Source of the DNA: Ferranicluibacter rubi
GTDB taxonomy: Bacteria; Pseudomonadota; Alphaproteobacteria; Rhizobiales; Rhizobiaceae
Length of the DNA stretch: 64,000 nt
Direction of reading: 5' to 3'
Assembly: GCF_011603255.1 (NCBI RefSeq)
Contig: NZ_JAANCM010000009.1
Coordinates: forward strand, 62,001-126,000
Shown here: positions 50,201 to 60,003 of the stretch, in pieces
Layout: each line of letters starts with the position of its first letter
How positions within the stretch are numbered: position 1 is the stretch's first letter
The notes under the pieces: model-generated
What the model was told of the DNA's origin: nothing
Databases searched by the model: none
What the model saw: only the letters and a program-made list of their open reading frames with translations
Translations under genes and position numbers: made by a program

Positions 50201-50689
50201 GGCAATTCCTGGCGTGGAACGCTCGATATCCGCAAATTCGCGCTCGTCAACGAGCAGCGGCTGCAGTCGATGGTCTCCTCTCCCTCGACATCCGATGGGC
50301 GGAGCCTGAACCAGGCGGTCAAGAAGGATATCGACATGAGCTCGGCGAAGTTCGAGCGCGGCTTTGCCAATCTGGCGCTCGACGGCGGGCAGATCGCCCT
50401 CGACAACGGCGTCGTGCGTGGCAGCGACGTCGGCGCGACGTTTCAGGGCGTCGTGCGCGACCCGAACGGCAAGATCGACATGACCGGCACTTTCATGCCG
50501 GCCTACGGCCTCAACCGCCTCTTCAGCGAACTGCCGCTGATCGGCACCCTTCTCGGCAACGGCCGCGACCGCGGCCTGCTCGGCATCACCTTCAAGCTGA
50601 CAGGCTCCTTCACCAAACCGAACCTGACCATCAACCCCCTGTCGATCATCGCGCCGGGCGTGTTCCGGAATATTTTCGAGTTCAACTGA
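47225..50689 (+). CDS. large AsmA/DUF3971-family inner-membrane-anchored envelope protein (YhdP/TamB-like)
   Basis: 1154 residues: cytoplasmic N-terminus, one membrane segment (VKGVLGLVSVLILLAAGLVV, about 46-68), then a very long beta-rich periplasmic part. The central portion includes the DUF3971 region (LWPWWVGKKARAWVISNIFG near residue 495) and the end has the AsmA-like C-terminal pattern with DMTGTFMPAYGLNRLFSELP near residue 1085. Relatives are thought to bridge the periplasm and move phospholipid to the outer membrane. It begins with ATG 47225 and stands alone. Confidence 0.92.
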   Translation: MSEIRGEKTVFRKEDIVALHSLPSAQAHDPCILHATTRRRWPRRCVKGVLGLVSVLILLAAGLVVAVEAGGIDRILNTRAQAALNNALGDAYHVDVGSTVVRLTGDGALALKAQDVSLKRSASDEQLLTTESVFIELDPLSLLSGKISVSRIEAEGARLAPAILPQGKPLDLTRIRIADVSGAMEAVFAQMDTISSLIARSGTQVVRIADVMLPLSGPRNRVVKLDVHSLDFARAENGSMTIRGDAAIDGTSTALQLTADSDKGRIVRLGGAVTGLPTSALLYRAETATEPPFGLDTKASINLSAVRSGEGVAPELTMSGALDQGVFVASGLQSDLLPSNVNLAYDFDRGSIEVNTSTVRLGKSVFPFSGSVRDIDSTSAASMAPAATLSQATPPSDPISLALPKGFSIDVLVKGGTSAPIDVNEPPLTFDAKVAGDFQSERHALLFRELSVASNLGTFAGSLSIAFSNTSPQINFAGLTTDMQTAGIKQLWPWWVGKKARAWVISNIFGGTVNNGKIQLAIEEGRLAETAGPVEFGADELTIDFDIGGARVNIAGDIPPLRDATGHFTLRGARAQVDINSGTAYFPSGRTVTLNGGNLILPNTYAKPLMAELKLQVTGEADAIAELVSYRPLEALQKTPFKAEDFSGPMTADVGARFGLARDQHPPPPEWQAEMRLNGVSLKTPMAGREISDIDGTLRIDPQHAVLDAKAAVDGVTMKLDAVEPIGANSPVKRSRTVSGTLPDGALAKFAPGLSGIVDGPVGLDVDLQEGDRQVVKVDLEGATLSLPWIGWSKGRGVPATSSLSAVTRDGVTSISDFKISGESFGAGGSITIDKAGLAAADLTSVRLAAGDNYAVSVKRQKSGYGVTVNGTSADIRSVIDSLKSPGAKGDVSQAAAKRISIDASLESVQGFHSETLSNVNLTYTARGKAIEGLKLKAVTSTGQAVVGDLVASGADNIVQLTSGDAGALARFADIYANMRGGLLNLKLRDRGGNSWRGTLDIRKFALVNEQRLQSMVSSPSTSDGRSLNQAVKKDIDMSSAKFERGFANLALDGGQIALDNGVVRGSDVGATFQGVVRDPNGKIDMTGTFMPAYGLNRLFSELPLIGTLLGNGRDRGLLGITFKLTGSFTKPNLTINPLSIIAPGVFRNIFEFN

Positions 50690-50718
50690 GGACGGGGAGT
50701 GTGCGTGCGGCTGAACGC

Positions 50719-50752
50719 AAAAGGCATCGGGCAGGGATTGCTGCCCGATGCC
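50719..50752 (-). terminator. rho-independent terminator after tyrS
   Basis: A perfect twelve-base-pair stem GGCATCGGGCAG/CTGCCCGATGCC (50723-50734 with 50741-50752). On the minus strand it is followed by TTTTGCG, so it serves tyrS. It may also shield the convergent AsmA-like gene. Confidence 0.8.
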
Positions 50753-50789
50753 TCGGCGTAAGTCTCGATAGGATTGCTTGTTGCTCGTC

Positions 50790-52043
50790 TTACGACGGGC
50801 GAACGAGGATGTGTTTCTTTTTGCCGAGCGACAGCTTGATCACGCCGTCTGCGGTCAGTTCGCTTGTGCCGATGGCCTTGCGCTCGTCTGAGATCGCGAC
50901 ATCGTTGATGCGGACGGCGCCACCCTGGATATGGCGGCGGGCTTCGCCGTTGGAGGCGGCGAGGCCGGAGCGGACGATCAGCGTCAGGAGCCCGAGGCCG
51001 GCGTCGAGTTCGGCGGCCGGGATCGTGATGGACGGCAGGTCTTCGGCGAGCGCACCTTCCTCGAAGGTCTTGCGCGCGGTCTCGGCAGCCGCCTCTGCAG
51101 CGGCGCGGCCGTGCAGGATCGCGGTCACCTCGGTTGCCAGCGTCTTCTTCGCCTCGTTGATCTCGGCGCCGCCAAGGGCCGTGAGCTTTGCGATCTCGTC
51201 CATGGGCAGCGTCGTGAAGAGCTTGAGGAAGCGGCCGACATCGGCATCTTCCGTGTTGCGCCAATACTGCCAGAAGTCATAGACCGGCAGCAATTCGGCG
51301 TTCAGCCAGATCGCGCCGGAGGCCGACTTGCCCATCTTCGCGCCCGACGACGTGGTGAGCAGCGGCGAGGTGAGCGCGTAGAGCTGCTGCGTGCCCATGC
51401 GGTGGCCGAGATCGATGCCGTTGACGATGTTGCCCCATTGGTCGGAGCCGCCCATCTGCAGGCGGCAGTCGTAGCGCTTGGCCAGTTCCACGAAGTCGTA
51501 GGCCTGCAGGATCATGTAGTTGAATTCGAGGAACGAGAGCGACTGCTCGCGGTCGAGCCGCGTCTTGACGCTGTCGAAGGAGAGCATGCGATTGACGGAG
51601 AAGTGCCGGCCGACATCGCGCAGGAATTCGAGGTAATTGAGCGGACGCAGCCATTCGGCGTTGTTGACCATCAGCGCGGCGTTGCCGGGCTTGTCATAAT
51701 CGAGGTAGTTGGCAAAGCAGCGCTTGATCGAGGCGATGTTCTCCTCGATCGTTTCCACCGTCATCAGCTTGCGGGCTTCTTCCTTGAAGGAGGGGTCGCC
51801 CACCATGCCGGTGCCGCCGCCCATCAGAGAGAGCGGCCGGTGGCCGGTTTCCTGCAGCCAGTGCAGCATCATGATCTGCGTGAGGTGACCGACATGCAGG
51901 CTCGATGCGGTAGGGTCATAGCCGATATAGGCCGTCACGACCTCCTTCTGGAACAGCGCATCCAGCCCGCTCTCATCGGAGAGCTGGTGGAGAAAGCCGC
52001 GCTCGTCGAGGGTGCGGAGGAAATCGGACTTGAACCTGGACAT
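50790..52043 (-). CDS. tyrS: tyrosyl-tRNA synthetase
   Basis: 417 residues, class I synthetase. The HIGH motif is HVGH (50-53, in ASSLHVGHL) and KMSKS is KMGKS (236-240), both normal for this TyrRS type. [20 protein letters not shown] is the tyrosine-binding region and an S4-like RNA-binding domain occupies the C-terminus ([18 protein letters not shown]). Charges tRNA-Tyr. It has its own terminator and is divergent from anmK with a 125-base spacer. Confidence 0.98.
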   Translation of the reverse strand: MSRFKSDFLRTLDERGFLHQLSDESGLDALFQKEVVTAYIGYDPTASSLHVGHLTQIMMLHWLQETGHRPLSLMGGGTGMVGDPSFKEEARKLMTVETIEENIASIKRCFANYLDYDKPGNAALMVNNAEWLRPLNYLEFLRDVGRHFSVNRMLSFDSVKTRLDREQSLSFLEFNYMILQAYDFVELAKRYDCRLQMGGSDQWGNIVNGIDLGHRMGTQQLYALTSPLLTTSSGAKMGKSASGAIWLNAELLPVYDFWQYWRNTEDADVGRFLKLFTTLPMDEIAKLTALGGAEINEAKKTLATEVTAILHGRAAAEAAAETARKTFEEGALAEDLPSITIPAAELDAGLGLLTLIVRSGLAASNGEARRHIQGGAVRINDVAISDERKAIGTSELTADGVIKLSLGKKKHILVRPS

Positions 52044-52168
52044 GGACCTGAACTCTTCAATCTGGCTGAAGCCGGGCCTTTAGCATTGTTTTTTGCGAAG
52101 TGCATCCGTCTCGGTCATGAATGTTGCAGACAGGGATCGCCGACGCGATTCGGCGGGAGTGACATGAA

Positions 52169-53293
52169 ATGACGGCGGTGAAGACGGCGATAGGGCTGAT
52201 GAGCGGTACCAGCATGGACGGGATCGACATCGCGCTCGTGGAGACCGACGGCGAGGCGATCGTCAGGCGCGGCCCGTCGCACGGGCTTTCCTATGACAGC
52301 GGATTTCGTGCACGGCTGAAGGCAGCTCTTGTCATGGCGGGCGCGATCCGGCATCGCGCCGAGCGTCCGGGAGACCTTGCGCGCATCGAGCGGGACCTGA
52401 CGCTGCTGCATGCCGTTGCCGTTCACGACTTCCTCCATGCTCACGGGCTGAAGTCCTCCGATATCGATGTGATCGGTTTCCACGGGCAGACGGTGCTGCA
52501 CCGTCCGGACGCCGGGCTGACCGTGCAGATTCACGACGGGGCTCTCCTGGCGGCGGAAACGGGGATCAACGTCATCCATGACATGCGTGCGGCCGACATG
52601 GTGGCCGGCGGGCAGGGGGCGCCGCTCATCCCCGTCTATCATCAGGCGCTTGCCGCCAATCTGCCGGGCGATCTCGAAGGGCCTGTCGTGTTCGTCAATA
52701 TCGGCGGTATTTCCAACCTGACCTTCGTTGGTGACGATGGACACCTCTCGGCCTTCGACAGCGGACCCGGAAACATGCTGATCGACCAGTGGATCGAGGC
52801 CCATGGCGGCGGGGCGTTCGATGCCGGCGGTGCCGTTGCTGCGGCAGGCGCCGTCGTGCCTGATGTTGCAGCCCGATACCTGAACCACACGTTCTTTTCG
52901 GGCAATCTTCGCCGTTCGCTCGATCGCGGTGATTTCGCGCCGCCTGCCAAGGGCGAGGTCTCGCTGGAAGACGGCGCCCGCACGCTCGCCTATGTCACAG
53001 GTGCCGCGATCCTGCGCTGCGCGACGCATCTGCCGGCCCGGCCGAAGACCTATATCGTCTCAGGAGGAGGTCGGCTCAATCCGGTTATCATGCGTGAATT
53101 CTCGGTGCTGGCGGCGGAGAACGGCGCCCGCGTCGTATCGTCCGATGCCGTGGGGCTGGATGGTGGCGCGATGGAGGCGGAAGCCTGGGCCTATCTCGCG
53201 GTGCGGTCGCTGCGCGGTCTGCCGCTGACGTTTCCGGGGACAACGGGCGTGCGGGAGCCGATGAGCGGGGGTATTCTCAATCCAAAGCCATGA
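52169..53293 (+). CDS. anmK: anhydro-N-acetylmuramic acid kinase
   Basis: 374 residues, opening with the family's [34 protein letters not shown] near residue 197 and [14 protein letters not shown] near residue 294 are typical ATP/substrate segments. It cleaves and phosphorylates 1,6-anhydroMurNAc in peptidoglycan recycling, complementing murI at 12 kb. GGGAG at 52154-52158 serves ATG 52169; another ATG five bases upstream is out of frame. It converges on a toxin-antitoxin pair ten bases past its stop. Confidence 0.96.
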   Translation: MTAVKTAIGLMSGTSMDGIDIALVETDGEAIVRRGPSHGLSYDSGFRARLKAALVMAGAIRHRAERPGDLARIERDLTLLHAVAVHDFLHAHGLKSSDIDVIGFHGQTVLHRPDAGLTVQIHDGALLAAETGINVIHDMRAADMVAGGQGAPLIPVYHQALAANLPGDLEGPVVFVNIGGISNLTFVGDDGHLSAFDSGPGNMLIDQWIEAHGGGAFDAGGAVAAAGAVVPDVAARYLNHTFFSGNLRRSLDRGDFAPPAKGEVSLEDGARTLAYVTGAAILRCATHLPARPKTYIVSGGGRLNPVIMREFSVLAAENGARVVSSDAVGLDGGAMEAEAWAYLAVRSLRGLPLTFPGTTGVREPMSGGILNPKP

Positions 53294-53303
53294 TCGACGG
53301 GGA

Positions 53304-53513
53304 TCAAGGACGTCTCAGAAGCTCCAATGCTTCGTCGATCTCGTGGCGTCCACGTTCGGCCTCTTGGAGGTAGAGCTTGTGGGTTTCGAATTGTTCGACC
53401 ATATGCACAGCGACGTCCGACATCAATGTCTCGACGCTCACGCCGCGTTCGCCGGCAATGCGCGCAACCTTCTCTGCCGTGTCTTGGGACACCGGAATGA
53501 CGATCGCGTTCAT
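53304..53513 (-). CDS. ribbon-helix-helix-like antitoxin (second gene of toxin-first pair)
   Basis: 69 residues: a beta strand and two helices (AIVIPVSQDTAEKVARIAGE, then RGVSVETLMSDVAVHMVEQF) in the ribbon-helix-helix pattern, followed by an acidic helix (YLQEAERGRHEIDEALELLR) that would bind the toxin. The ATG overlaps the toxin stop (ATGA), so it is translated after the toxin, the reverse of classic VapBC. Ends ten bases from the convergent anmK stop. Confidence 0.8.
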   Translation of the reverse strand: MNAIVIPVSQDTAEKVARIAGERGVSVETLMSDVAVHMVEQFETHKLYLQEAERGRHEIDEALELLRRP

Positions 53514-53935
53514 GGCATCATCCTTTGCAACAGCGACTGGGGCGTCTCGATGACGATCTCCGGGAACTTGAGATCCATGGACCGAAAGTCCCGGATATTG
53601 TTCGTCACGATCGTAGCGCCGTTTGCGGCGACAGCCAATTCGAAAACGTGATTGTCGGCTTCATCGACGAGATTCGGCCGCCAGCTGAAATAGATGTCGT
53701 GCCATCGGCATGTCGATACAAAGGCGCGCAGCAGCAGGCTGCGTTCCAGACTGTCGAGACGCGCCCTGCCAAAAATCGCCTCACGGGACAGGACGTCTCT
53801 GTACTCCAGGAAAAGCGACGCCGACAGAACCGGCGTCAATGTCTTCAAAAGGCAAAGCTCGATGATCTTCGAAGAGGCGCCGCGACCGATATAGGCACTT
53901 GTCAGCACATTCGTATCGATAACGACGTTTGCCAT
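53510..53935 (-). CDS. PIN-domain putative toxin (COG1569-like)
   Basis: A 141-residue PIN domain: VVIDTNVLTSAYIG with Asp7, Glu44 in LFLEYRDVLS, Asp94 in DEADNHVFELA, and Asp116 in TNNIRDF, so the acidic metal site is complete. This is the subgroup annotated as putative toxin component, PIN family. The start ATG 53935 lies only five bases after the stop of the upstream alpha/beta-hydrolase gene, so it has no promoter space of its own and is probably expressed from the hydrolase transcript. Substrate RNA unknown. Confidence 0.88.
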   Translation of the reverse strand: MANVVIDTNVLTSAYIGRGASSKIIELCLLKTLTPVLSASLFLEYRDVLSREAIFGRARLDSLERSLLLRAFVSTCRWHDIYFSWRPNLVDEADNHVFELAVAANGATIVTNNIRDFRSMDLKFPEIVIETPQSLLQRMMP

Positions 53936-53940
53936 TGGCT

Positions 53941-54618
53941 TTAGCGGATGCGCTTCGCCGCAGGCTCCGGCGTCAGTTCGCCGTTCAGGCGGCGATCGAG
54001 GTAGTCTTCGCACTCGCCCATCAGCGTATCCACCTGCCCGTTGAAGAAGTGGTTGGCGCCGGGGATGATGCGGTGCGTGATCAGGATGCCCTTCTGGGTC
54101 TTCAGCTTCTCGACCAGCGTGTTGACGTCCTTTTCCGGCGCAACCTTGTCGACATCGCCGTTGATGATCAGGCCGGAGGAGGGGCAGGGTGCCAGGAACG
54201 AGAAGTCATAGGTGTTGGGCTGCGGGGCGACCGAGATGAAGCCTTCGATTTCGGGGCGGCGCATCAGAAGCTGCATGCCGATCCACGAGCCGAAAGAATA
54301 GCCTGCGACCCAGCAGCTCTTGCTGTCGGGATGCATGCTCTGCACCCAGTCGAGCGCCGAGGCGGCATCGGACAGTTCACCGGCGCCGTGATCGAACTCG
54401 CCCTGGCTGCGGCCGATGGAGCGGAAGTTGAACCGCAGTGTGGTAAAGCCGCGCTTCTGGAACATATAGAAGAGCTGGTAGACGATCTGATTGTTCATCG
54501 TCCCGCCGAACTGGGGGTGGGGGTGCAGAATGATCGCAATCGGGGCATTCTTCTGCTTGGAAGGCTGATAGCGGCCTTCCAGTCGGCCAGCGGGTCCGTT
54601 GAAAATGACTTCGGGCAT
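53941..54618 (-). CDS. alpha/beta hydrolase (COG2945-like)
   Basis: 225 residues. LHPHPQFGGTMNNQIVYQLF near residue 31, TTLRFNFRSIGRSQGEFDHG near residue 59, nucleophile elbow GYSFGSW near residue 105, acid in INGDVDKVAPE and His in PGANHFFNGQVD make a complete catalytic triad. The family is conserved in rhizobia beside the cysteine desulfurase-suf operon, with unknown substrate. It is divergent from the suf operon and its 267-base spacer carries the suf promoter. Confidence 0.9.
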   Translation of the reverse strand: MPEVIFNGPAGRLEGRYQPSKQKNAPIAIILHPHPQFGGTMNNQIVYQLFYMFQKRGFTTLRFNFRSIGRSQGEFDHGAGELSDAASALDWVQSMHPDSKSCWVAGYSFGSWIGMQLLMRRPEIEGFISVAPQPNTYDFSFLAPCPSSGLIINGDVDKVAPEKDVNTLVEKLKTQKGILITHRIIPGANHFFNGQVDTLMGECEDYLDRRLNGELTPEPAAKRIR

Positions 54619-54672
54619 TGGGTCTCCGGCGTGAGCATGGTTCCGATAAGCGGATAAGACGGCCGAGCAGTC

Positions 54673-54721
54673 TTGACGAAAGCACTCAGCTTTTCTAAAA
54701 CCAGTTTAGAACCATTCAAAA
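54673..54721 (+). promoter_or_regulatory. suf operon promoter with Irr-type iron control element
   Basis: TTGACG (54673-54678) and TAAAAC (54696-54701) are 17 bases apart and form a plausible promoter. Overlapping and just after the -10 are three alternating half-sites: TTCTAAA (54693-54699), TTTAGAA (54705-54711) and TTCAAAA (54715-54721). TTTAGAA-CCA-TTCAAAA matches the ICE consensus for the haem/iron regulator Irr, as I remember it, at all but one arm base. The first two half-sites form a perfect inverted repeat with a five-base centre. Confidence 0.6.
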
Positions 54722-54884
54722 CTTGGCACGGCGTGCGTGCAGGTGTCGTCTCTTACGGCAAGCGAAGCGAAAACTTCAAGGAAAATGCGGTGCCTGCTCC
54801 GGTTTAGATGGGCCGGCAGGCGCTTTTGGCAAGAACAGATCACCTGACGCATCATGCGTGAGGGAGAGGATACGGACGGTCGAT

Positions 54885-56051
54885 ATGGCCATGGCACGGA
54901 TCTACATGGACTGGAACGCAACGGCGCCGATCTCGGCCGTCGCGCGCGACGCGTTCCTGTCCGCGTTCGACCTGACGGGCAACGGTTCCTCCGTTCATGC
55001 GGAAGGCCGGCGGCTCAAGACGGTGATCGAGGCTGCGCGCCGGGACGTGGCTGGGCTCTGCGAGGCCGAGCCTGCCTGCGTCACCTTTACCAGCGGCGCG
55101 ACGGAAGCGGCCAATATGGTGTTGACCCCGGATTTCCGTATGGGCCGGACACCGCTCGGCATCGGGCGGCTTTATGTTTCGGCCATCGAGCATCCCGCCG
55201 TGCGCGAGGGTGGACGCTTTCCGAAAGATCGTGTCCAGGAGTTGCCGGTGACACAGGCGGGAACGACCGATCTCGATACGCTTGATCGGGCTCTGGCAGT
55301 CCATCCGCGGGAAGAGGGCATTCCGATGGTGGCCGTCATGCTCGTCAACAACGAGACCGGTGTCATCCAGCCGATCACGCAGGTTTCCGAGCGTGTGAAG
55401 GCAGCAGGCGGTTTGCTGGTCGTGGATGCGGTTCAGGCCATCGGCCGCGTGCCGGTGTCGATCTCGGATCTGGGTGCGGATTTTCTCATTCTTGCCTCGC
55501 ACAAGATCGGCGGTCCGAAAGGTGCTGGTGCGCTTGTCGCACGCGGCGAGGTGCTGATGCCCCGTCCGCTGATCCATGGCGGCGGTCAGGAAAAGGGGCA
55601 TCGCTCCGGCACCGAGAATCCGGCGGCGCTTGCTGGCTTCGGAGCAGCAGCGCGTGCGGCGAAGGATGCACTTGGCGTTTACCCTTCGCAGGTAACGACT
55701 TTGCGCGACAGGCTGGAAGCCGGTATGCGGACGTCCGCGCCGGACGTCCTGATCCATGGCGCGGATACCGTGCGCGTCGGGAATACGACATTCTTCAGCC
55801 TTCCCGGGTTGAAAGCCGAGACGGGGCAGATCGCTTTCGATCTGGAAGGGGTTGCCCTGTCTGCCGGATCGGCCTGCTCTTCCGGCAAGGTGGGTCAGAG
55901 CCACGTGCTGATGGCGATGGGGCAAGATCCGTCGCTTGGGGCGCTGCGTATCTCGATCGGGCCCACGACAACGGTCGAGGAGATCGACCGCGTTATCGAC
56001 ATCTTTGCCCGGATCGCCGGGCGCCGCCGGTCGAATGTCGCGGCGGCCTAA
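54885..56051 (+). CDS. cysteine desulfurase, IscS/NifS type, first gene of suf operon
   Basis: 388 residues. The PLP lysine is Lys207 in LILASHKIGGPKGAG, and the persulfide-forming cysteine is Cys331 in SAGSACSSGKVGQSH, the group I (IscS/NifS) arrangement with a flexible loop. It converts cysteine to alanine and passes sulfur to the SufB-SufC-SufD scaffold. It opens MAMARIYMDWNATAPIS; ATG 54885 is used, with ATG 54891 and a GTG at 54858 as alternatives. A second, SufS-type desulfurase lies at 60004 in the same operon. Confidence 0.95.
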   Translation: MAMARIYMDWNATAPISAVARDAFLSAFDLTGNGSSVHAEGRRLKTVIEAARRDVAGLCEAEPACVTFTSGATEAANMVLTPDFRMGRTPLGIGRLYVSAIEHPAVREGGRFPKDRVQELPVTQAGTTDLDTLDRALAVHPREEGIPMVAVMLVNNETGVIQPITQVSERVKAAGGLLVVDAVQAIGRVPVSISDLGADFLILASHKIGGPKGAGALVARGEVLMPRPLIHGGGQEKGHRSGTENPAALAGFGAAARAAKDALGVYPSQVTTLRDRLEAGMRTSAPDVLIHGADTVRVGNTTFFSLPGLKAETGQIAFDLEGVALSAGSACSSGKVGQSHVLMAMGQDPSLGALRISIGPTTTVEEIDRVIDIFARIAGRRRSNVAAA

Positions 56052-56124
56052 AGAAAGCGTGTGAAAGCTGAGTTTCCGTGGCCGAAAAAGGGTGAAACTG
56101 CCCGCTCGGCCCATTACATAGACG

Positions 56125-56172
56125 GCACGACACAATCGTGCCTCACAGAGGGCCGGATCCTTGACATCCGGC
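56125..56172 (+). other. two hairpins in the iscS-sufB spacer
   Basis: GCACGA-CACAA-TCGTGC (56125-56141) and GCCGGAT-N7-ATCCGGC (56152-56172), the second ending about ten bases before the sufB ribosome binding site (GGGAG). Neither has a T-run, so they look like mRNA structure rather than terminators. Confidence 0.4.
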
Positions 56173-56188
56173 AAGACGGGAGAATGAC

Positions 56189-57658
<1,470 letters not shown>

Positions 57659-57793
57659 TGCAGCTCTAGGACCGCTTTGCTCTCTTCGTCATCCGTGGAC
57701 CGATCTGTTTGAACGTAGCGATGAAATCGACAACCTTTATCGTGCGCACGCGAACATGATGATGTGGGGCAATCATAATTGAGACGACTGCAG

Positions 57794-57816
57794 ATCCTCG
57801 GGACAAGCCCGAGGAT
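57794..57816. repeat. rhizobial extragenic palindrome between sufB and sufC
   Basis: ATCCTCGGG (57794-57802) and CCCGAGGAT (57808-57816) form a perfect nine-base-pair stem around ACAAG, flanked by TGACG. It belongs to the same repeat family as the degenerate copy at 6162-6186. The remainder of the sufB-sufC gap (57659-57913) shows no gene. Confidence 0.7.
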
Positions 57817-57913
57817 GACGTTCGCGAAGAGATACCGCGAGGCTGCCATCGTCTTTCAGAATCAAAAGAAGCCATTGGTCGTGATCGCCACTGGCCGCCG
57901 GAAGGAATGACCA

Positions 57914-58669
57914 ATGCTTGAAATCAGAAACCTCCATGCCCGGATCGCCGAGGATGGCACCGAGATCATTCGCGGATTGAACCTGACCGTGAAGGCCGGG
58001 GAAGTTGCGGCCATCATGGGGCCGAATGGTTCGGGAAAATCGACGCTGTCGTACATTCTTTCGGGCCGCAAAGACTATGAGGTTACCGAAGGCGACATTC
58101 TGTACAACGGCGAGAGCATTCTTGAGCTCGACGCGTCGGAGCGTGCCGCGAAGGGCATCTTCCTCGCCTTCCAGTACCCGGTCGAAATCCCGGGCGTTGC
58201 CACCATGCAGTTCCTCAAGGTGGCAATGAACGAGCAGCGGAAGTATCGCGGCGAGGAAGAGCTGAAGACCCCGGATTTCATCCGCCGGGTCAAGGAAGCG
58301 GCCGCCGAGCTGAAGATCAACCCGGATATGCTGAAGCGGCCGCTCAATGTCGGCTTCTCCGGCGGTGAGAAGAAGCGCGCCGAGATCCTGCAGATGGCGC
58401 TGCTCGCGCCGAGCCTCTGCATTCTCGACGAAACCGATTCGGGCCTCGATATCGACGCACTGAAGATCGTGTCCGATGGCGTGAACGCTCTGCGGTCGCC
58501 GGATCGCGCCGTGATCGTCATCACGCACTACCAGCGCCTGCTGGAATATATCGTGCCGGATACGGTCCACGTCCTCTACAAGGGCCAGGTCATTAAGACC
58601 GGCGACAAGTCGCTGGCGCTGGATCTAGAAGCCAACGGCTATGCCGACATCATCGGCGCGGCGGCTTGA
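57914..58669 (+). CDS. sufC: Fe-S assembly ATPase SufC
   Basis: 251-residue ABC-type ATPase without membrane domain: Walker A GPNGSGKS (36-43), ABC signature GFSGGEKKRAEI near residue 153, Walker B LCILDETDSGLD near residue 174 (the DETDSGLD form is characteristic of SufC), and HY as the switch region in VITHYQRLLEY. It powers conformational change of SufB-SufD. Its stop overlaps a TTG in front of sufD, whose likely ATG is 15 bases further on. Confidence 0.98.
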   Translation: MLEIRNLHARIAEDGTEIIRGLNLTVKAGEVAAIMGPNGSGKSTLSYILSGRKDYEVTEGDILYNGESILELDASERAAKGIFLAFQYPVEIPGVATMQFLKVAMNEQRKYRGEEELKTPDFIRRVKEAAAELKINPDMLKRPLNVGFSGGEKKRAEILQMALLAPSLCILDETDSGLDIDALKIVSDGVNALRSPDRAVIVITHYQRLLEYIVPDTVHVLYKGQVIKTGDKSLALDLEANGYADIIGAAA

Positions 58670-58683
58670 AGGGGCGTTTGCTC

Positions 58684-59958
58684 ATGAACATTCAAAACAC
58701 GATCACGCGAACGGCTGCCGAAACGGCGATGCTGGAAGCGTATAATCATCAGCTGAGCGACCTGCCGGGCGACGGCGCCGTTCTCTCGGCGCGCGACCTG
58801 CTGCTGTCCGACCTGAAGGATGCCGGGCTGCCGACGCGGCGGCTGGAGGCGTGGCACTATACCGATCTGCGCGCATTGCTGCGCAACGTTCCCGCCTTTG
58901 ACGGGTCTGCCTTCGCGGAAGCGGTCGCACCTTTGGCTGTCGGGTCGTCCGTGCTAACGGTCCTCAATGGCCGGGCCGACATTGGCGATGCGCCGCAGGG
59001 CGTCGTCGTCAAGCGATATGGCGAGAGCCTGCTCGATGGTACGGCAGCCGGCGATCTGGTCGAACGGAATGCGGAAGACGCCATCGGCCGCATCAACGGC
59101 ACCTTCGTTCGCGATGGTTTCGAGATCGAGATCCTGGAAAATACCGTTCTGGTCCAGCCGCTGGAGCTTCAGATCGTCCAGAGTGCCGGACAGAGCCACA
59201 GCCGCTTTCCCGTGACCTTCGGGGCCGGTTCCAAGGCGACCGTGATCGAGCGGCATCTGTCGGTCGATGGCAAACCAAGCCTCGTTTCGTCGGTCTCCGA
59301 TCTCATCATCGAGGCGGGTGCCGAGGTGACGTGGATCTTGCTGCAGCAGCAGGGCGACGACGATACGCATCTCGGTCAGCTCAATTTCGAGCTGGGCGAA
59401 AACGCGTCCTTCAAGCTGTTCGTCATCAATGCCGGTGGCAAGCTGGTGCGTCAGGAAGTACATGGCTTGGTGACGGGCGAAGGCTCGGACTTCAAGCTGC
59501 GCGGCATCAACCTGATGGGCGGTGACACGCTGACGGATGTAACGTTTACGCTCGGCCATGACGTTGCGAACACGACCTCGACCGAGATCATCCGCAACGT
59601 GCTCTTCGACCGGGCGCGTGGCGTGTTCCAGGGACAGATCCGTGTGGCGCAGGATGCGCAGAAGACGGATGCGAAGATGGCGTGCAACACGCTGCTTCTG
59701 TCGGACGATGCGGATTTCTCCGCAAAGCCCGAACTCGAAATCTTTGCCGACGACGTGCAGTGCGGCCATGGCGCAACCGTGATCGACCTGAACCCGACGC
59801 ATCTCTATTATCTCCAGGCTCGCGGCATTCCGGAAAGCCGGGCGCGTGCCATGCTGGTCAACGCCTTCGTGGACGAGATCGTCGAGGAGCTGGAGAGTGA
59901 AACGCTGATCGAGCCGCTGGAGCTCATTATCTCCGAATGGCTGGCGCGCCACGCCTGA
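58684..59958 (+). CDS. sufD: Fe-S assembly protein SufD
   Basis: 424 residues, the SufB paralogue: LPTRRLEAWHYTDLRALLRN near residue 46, a beta-helix core, and FAKPELEIFADDVQCGHGAT-like sequence (SAKPELEIFADDVQCGHGAT) near residue 346, with the conserved histidine and cysteine. It ends in RGIPESRARAMLVNAFVDEI, as in all SufBD proteins. The start ATG 58684 has AAGGGG upstream; the frame also opens with a TTG at 58666. A hairpin GCCTGAT-CGT-ATCAGGC (59953-59969) overlaps the stop codon. Confidence 0.97.
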   Translation: MNIQNTITRTAAETAMLEAYNHQLSDLPGDGAVLSARDLLLSDLKDAGLPTRRLEAWHYTDLRALLRNVPAFDGSAFAEAVAPLAVGSSVLTVLNGRADIGDAPQGVVVKRYGESLLDGTAAGDLVERNAEDAIGRINGTFVRDGFEIEILENTVLVQPLELQIVQSAGQSHSRFPVTFGAGSKATVIERHLSVDGKPSLVSSVSDLIIEAGAEVTWILLQQQGDDDTHLGQLNFELGENASFKLFVINAGGKLVRQEVHGLVTGEGSDFKLRGINLMGGDTLTDVTFTLGHDVANTTSTEIIRNVLFDRARGVFQGQIRVAQDAQKTDAKMACNTLLLSDDADFSAKPELEIFADDVQCGHGATVIDLNPTHLYYLQARGIPESRARAMLVNAFVDEIVEELESETLIEPLELIISEWLARHA

Positions 59959-60003
59959 TCGTATCAGGCACGCGCTCGGACAAAGGCAGAAAGCAGAGGC
60001 ACC

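Noticed and set aside
54858-56051. Alternative GTG start for the first cysteine desulfurase
   Set aside because: Adds nine residues without similarity; ATG 54885 matches the usual family N-terminus more closely.
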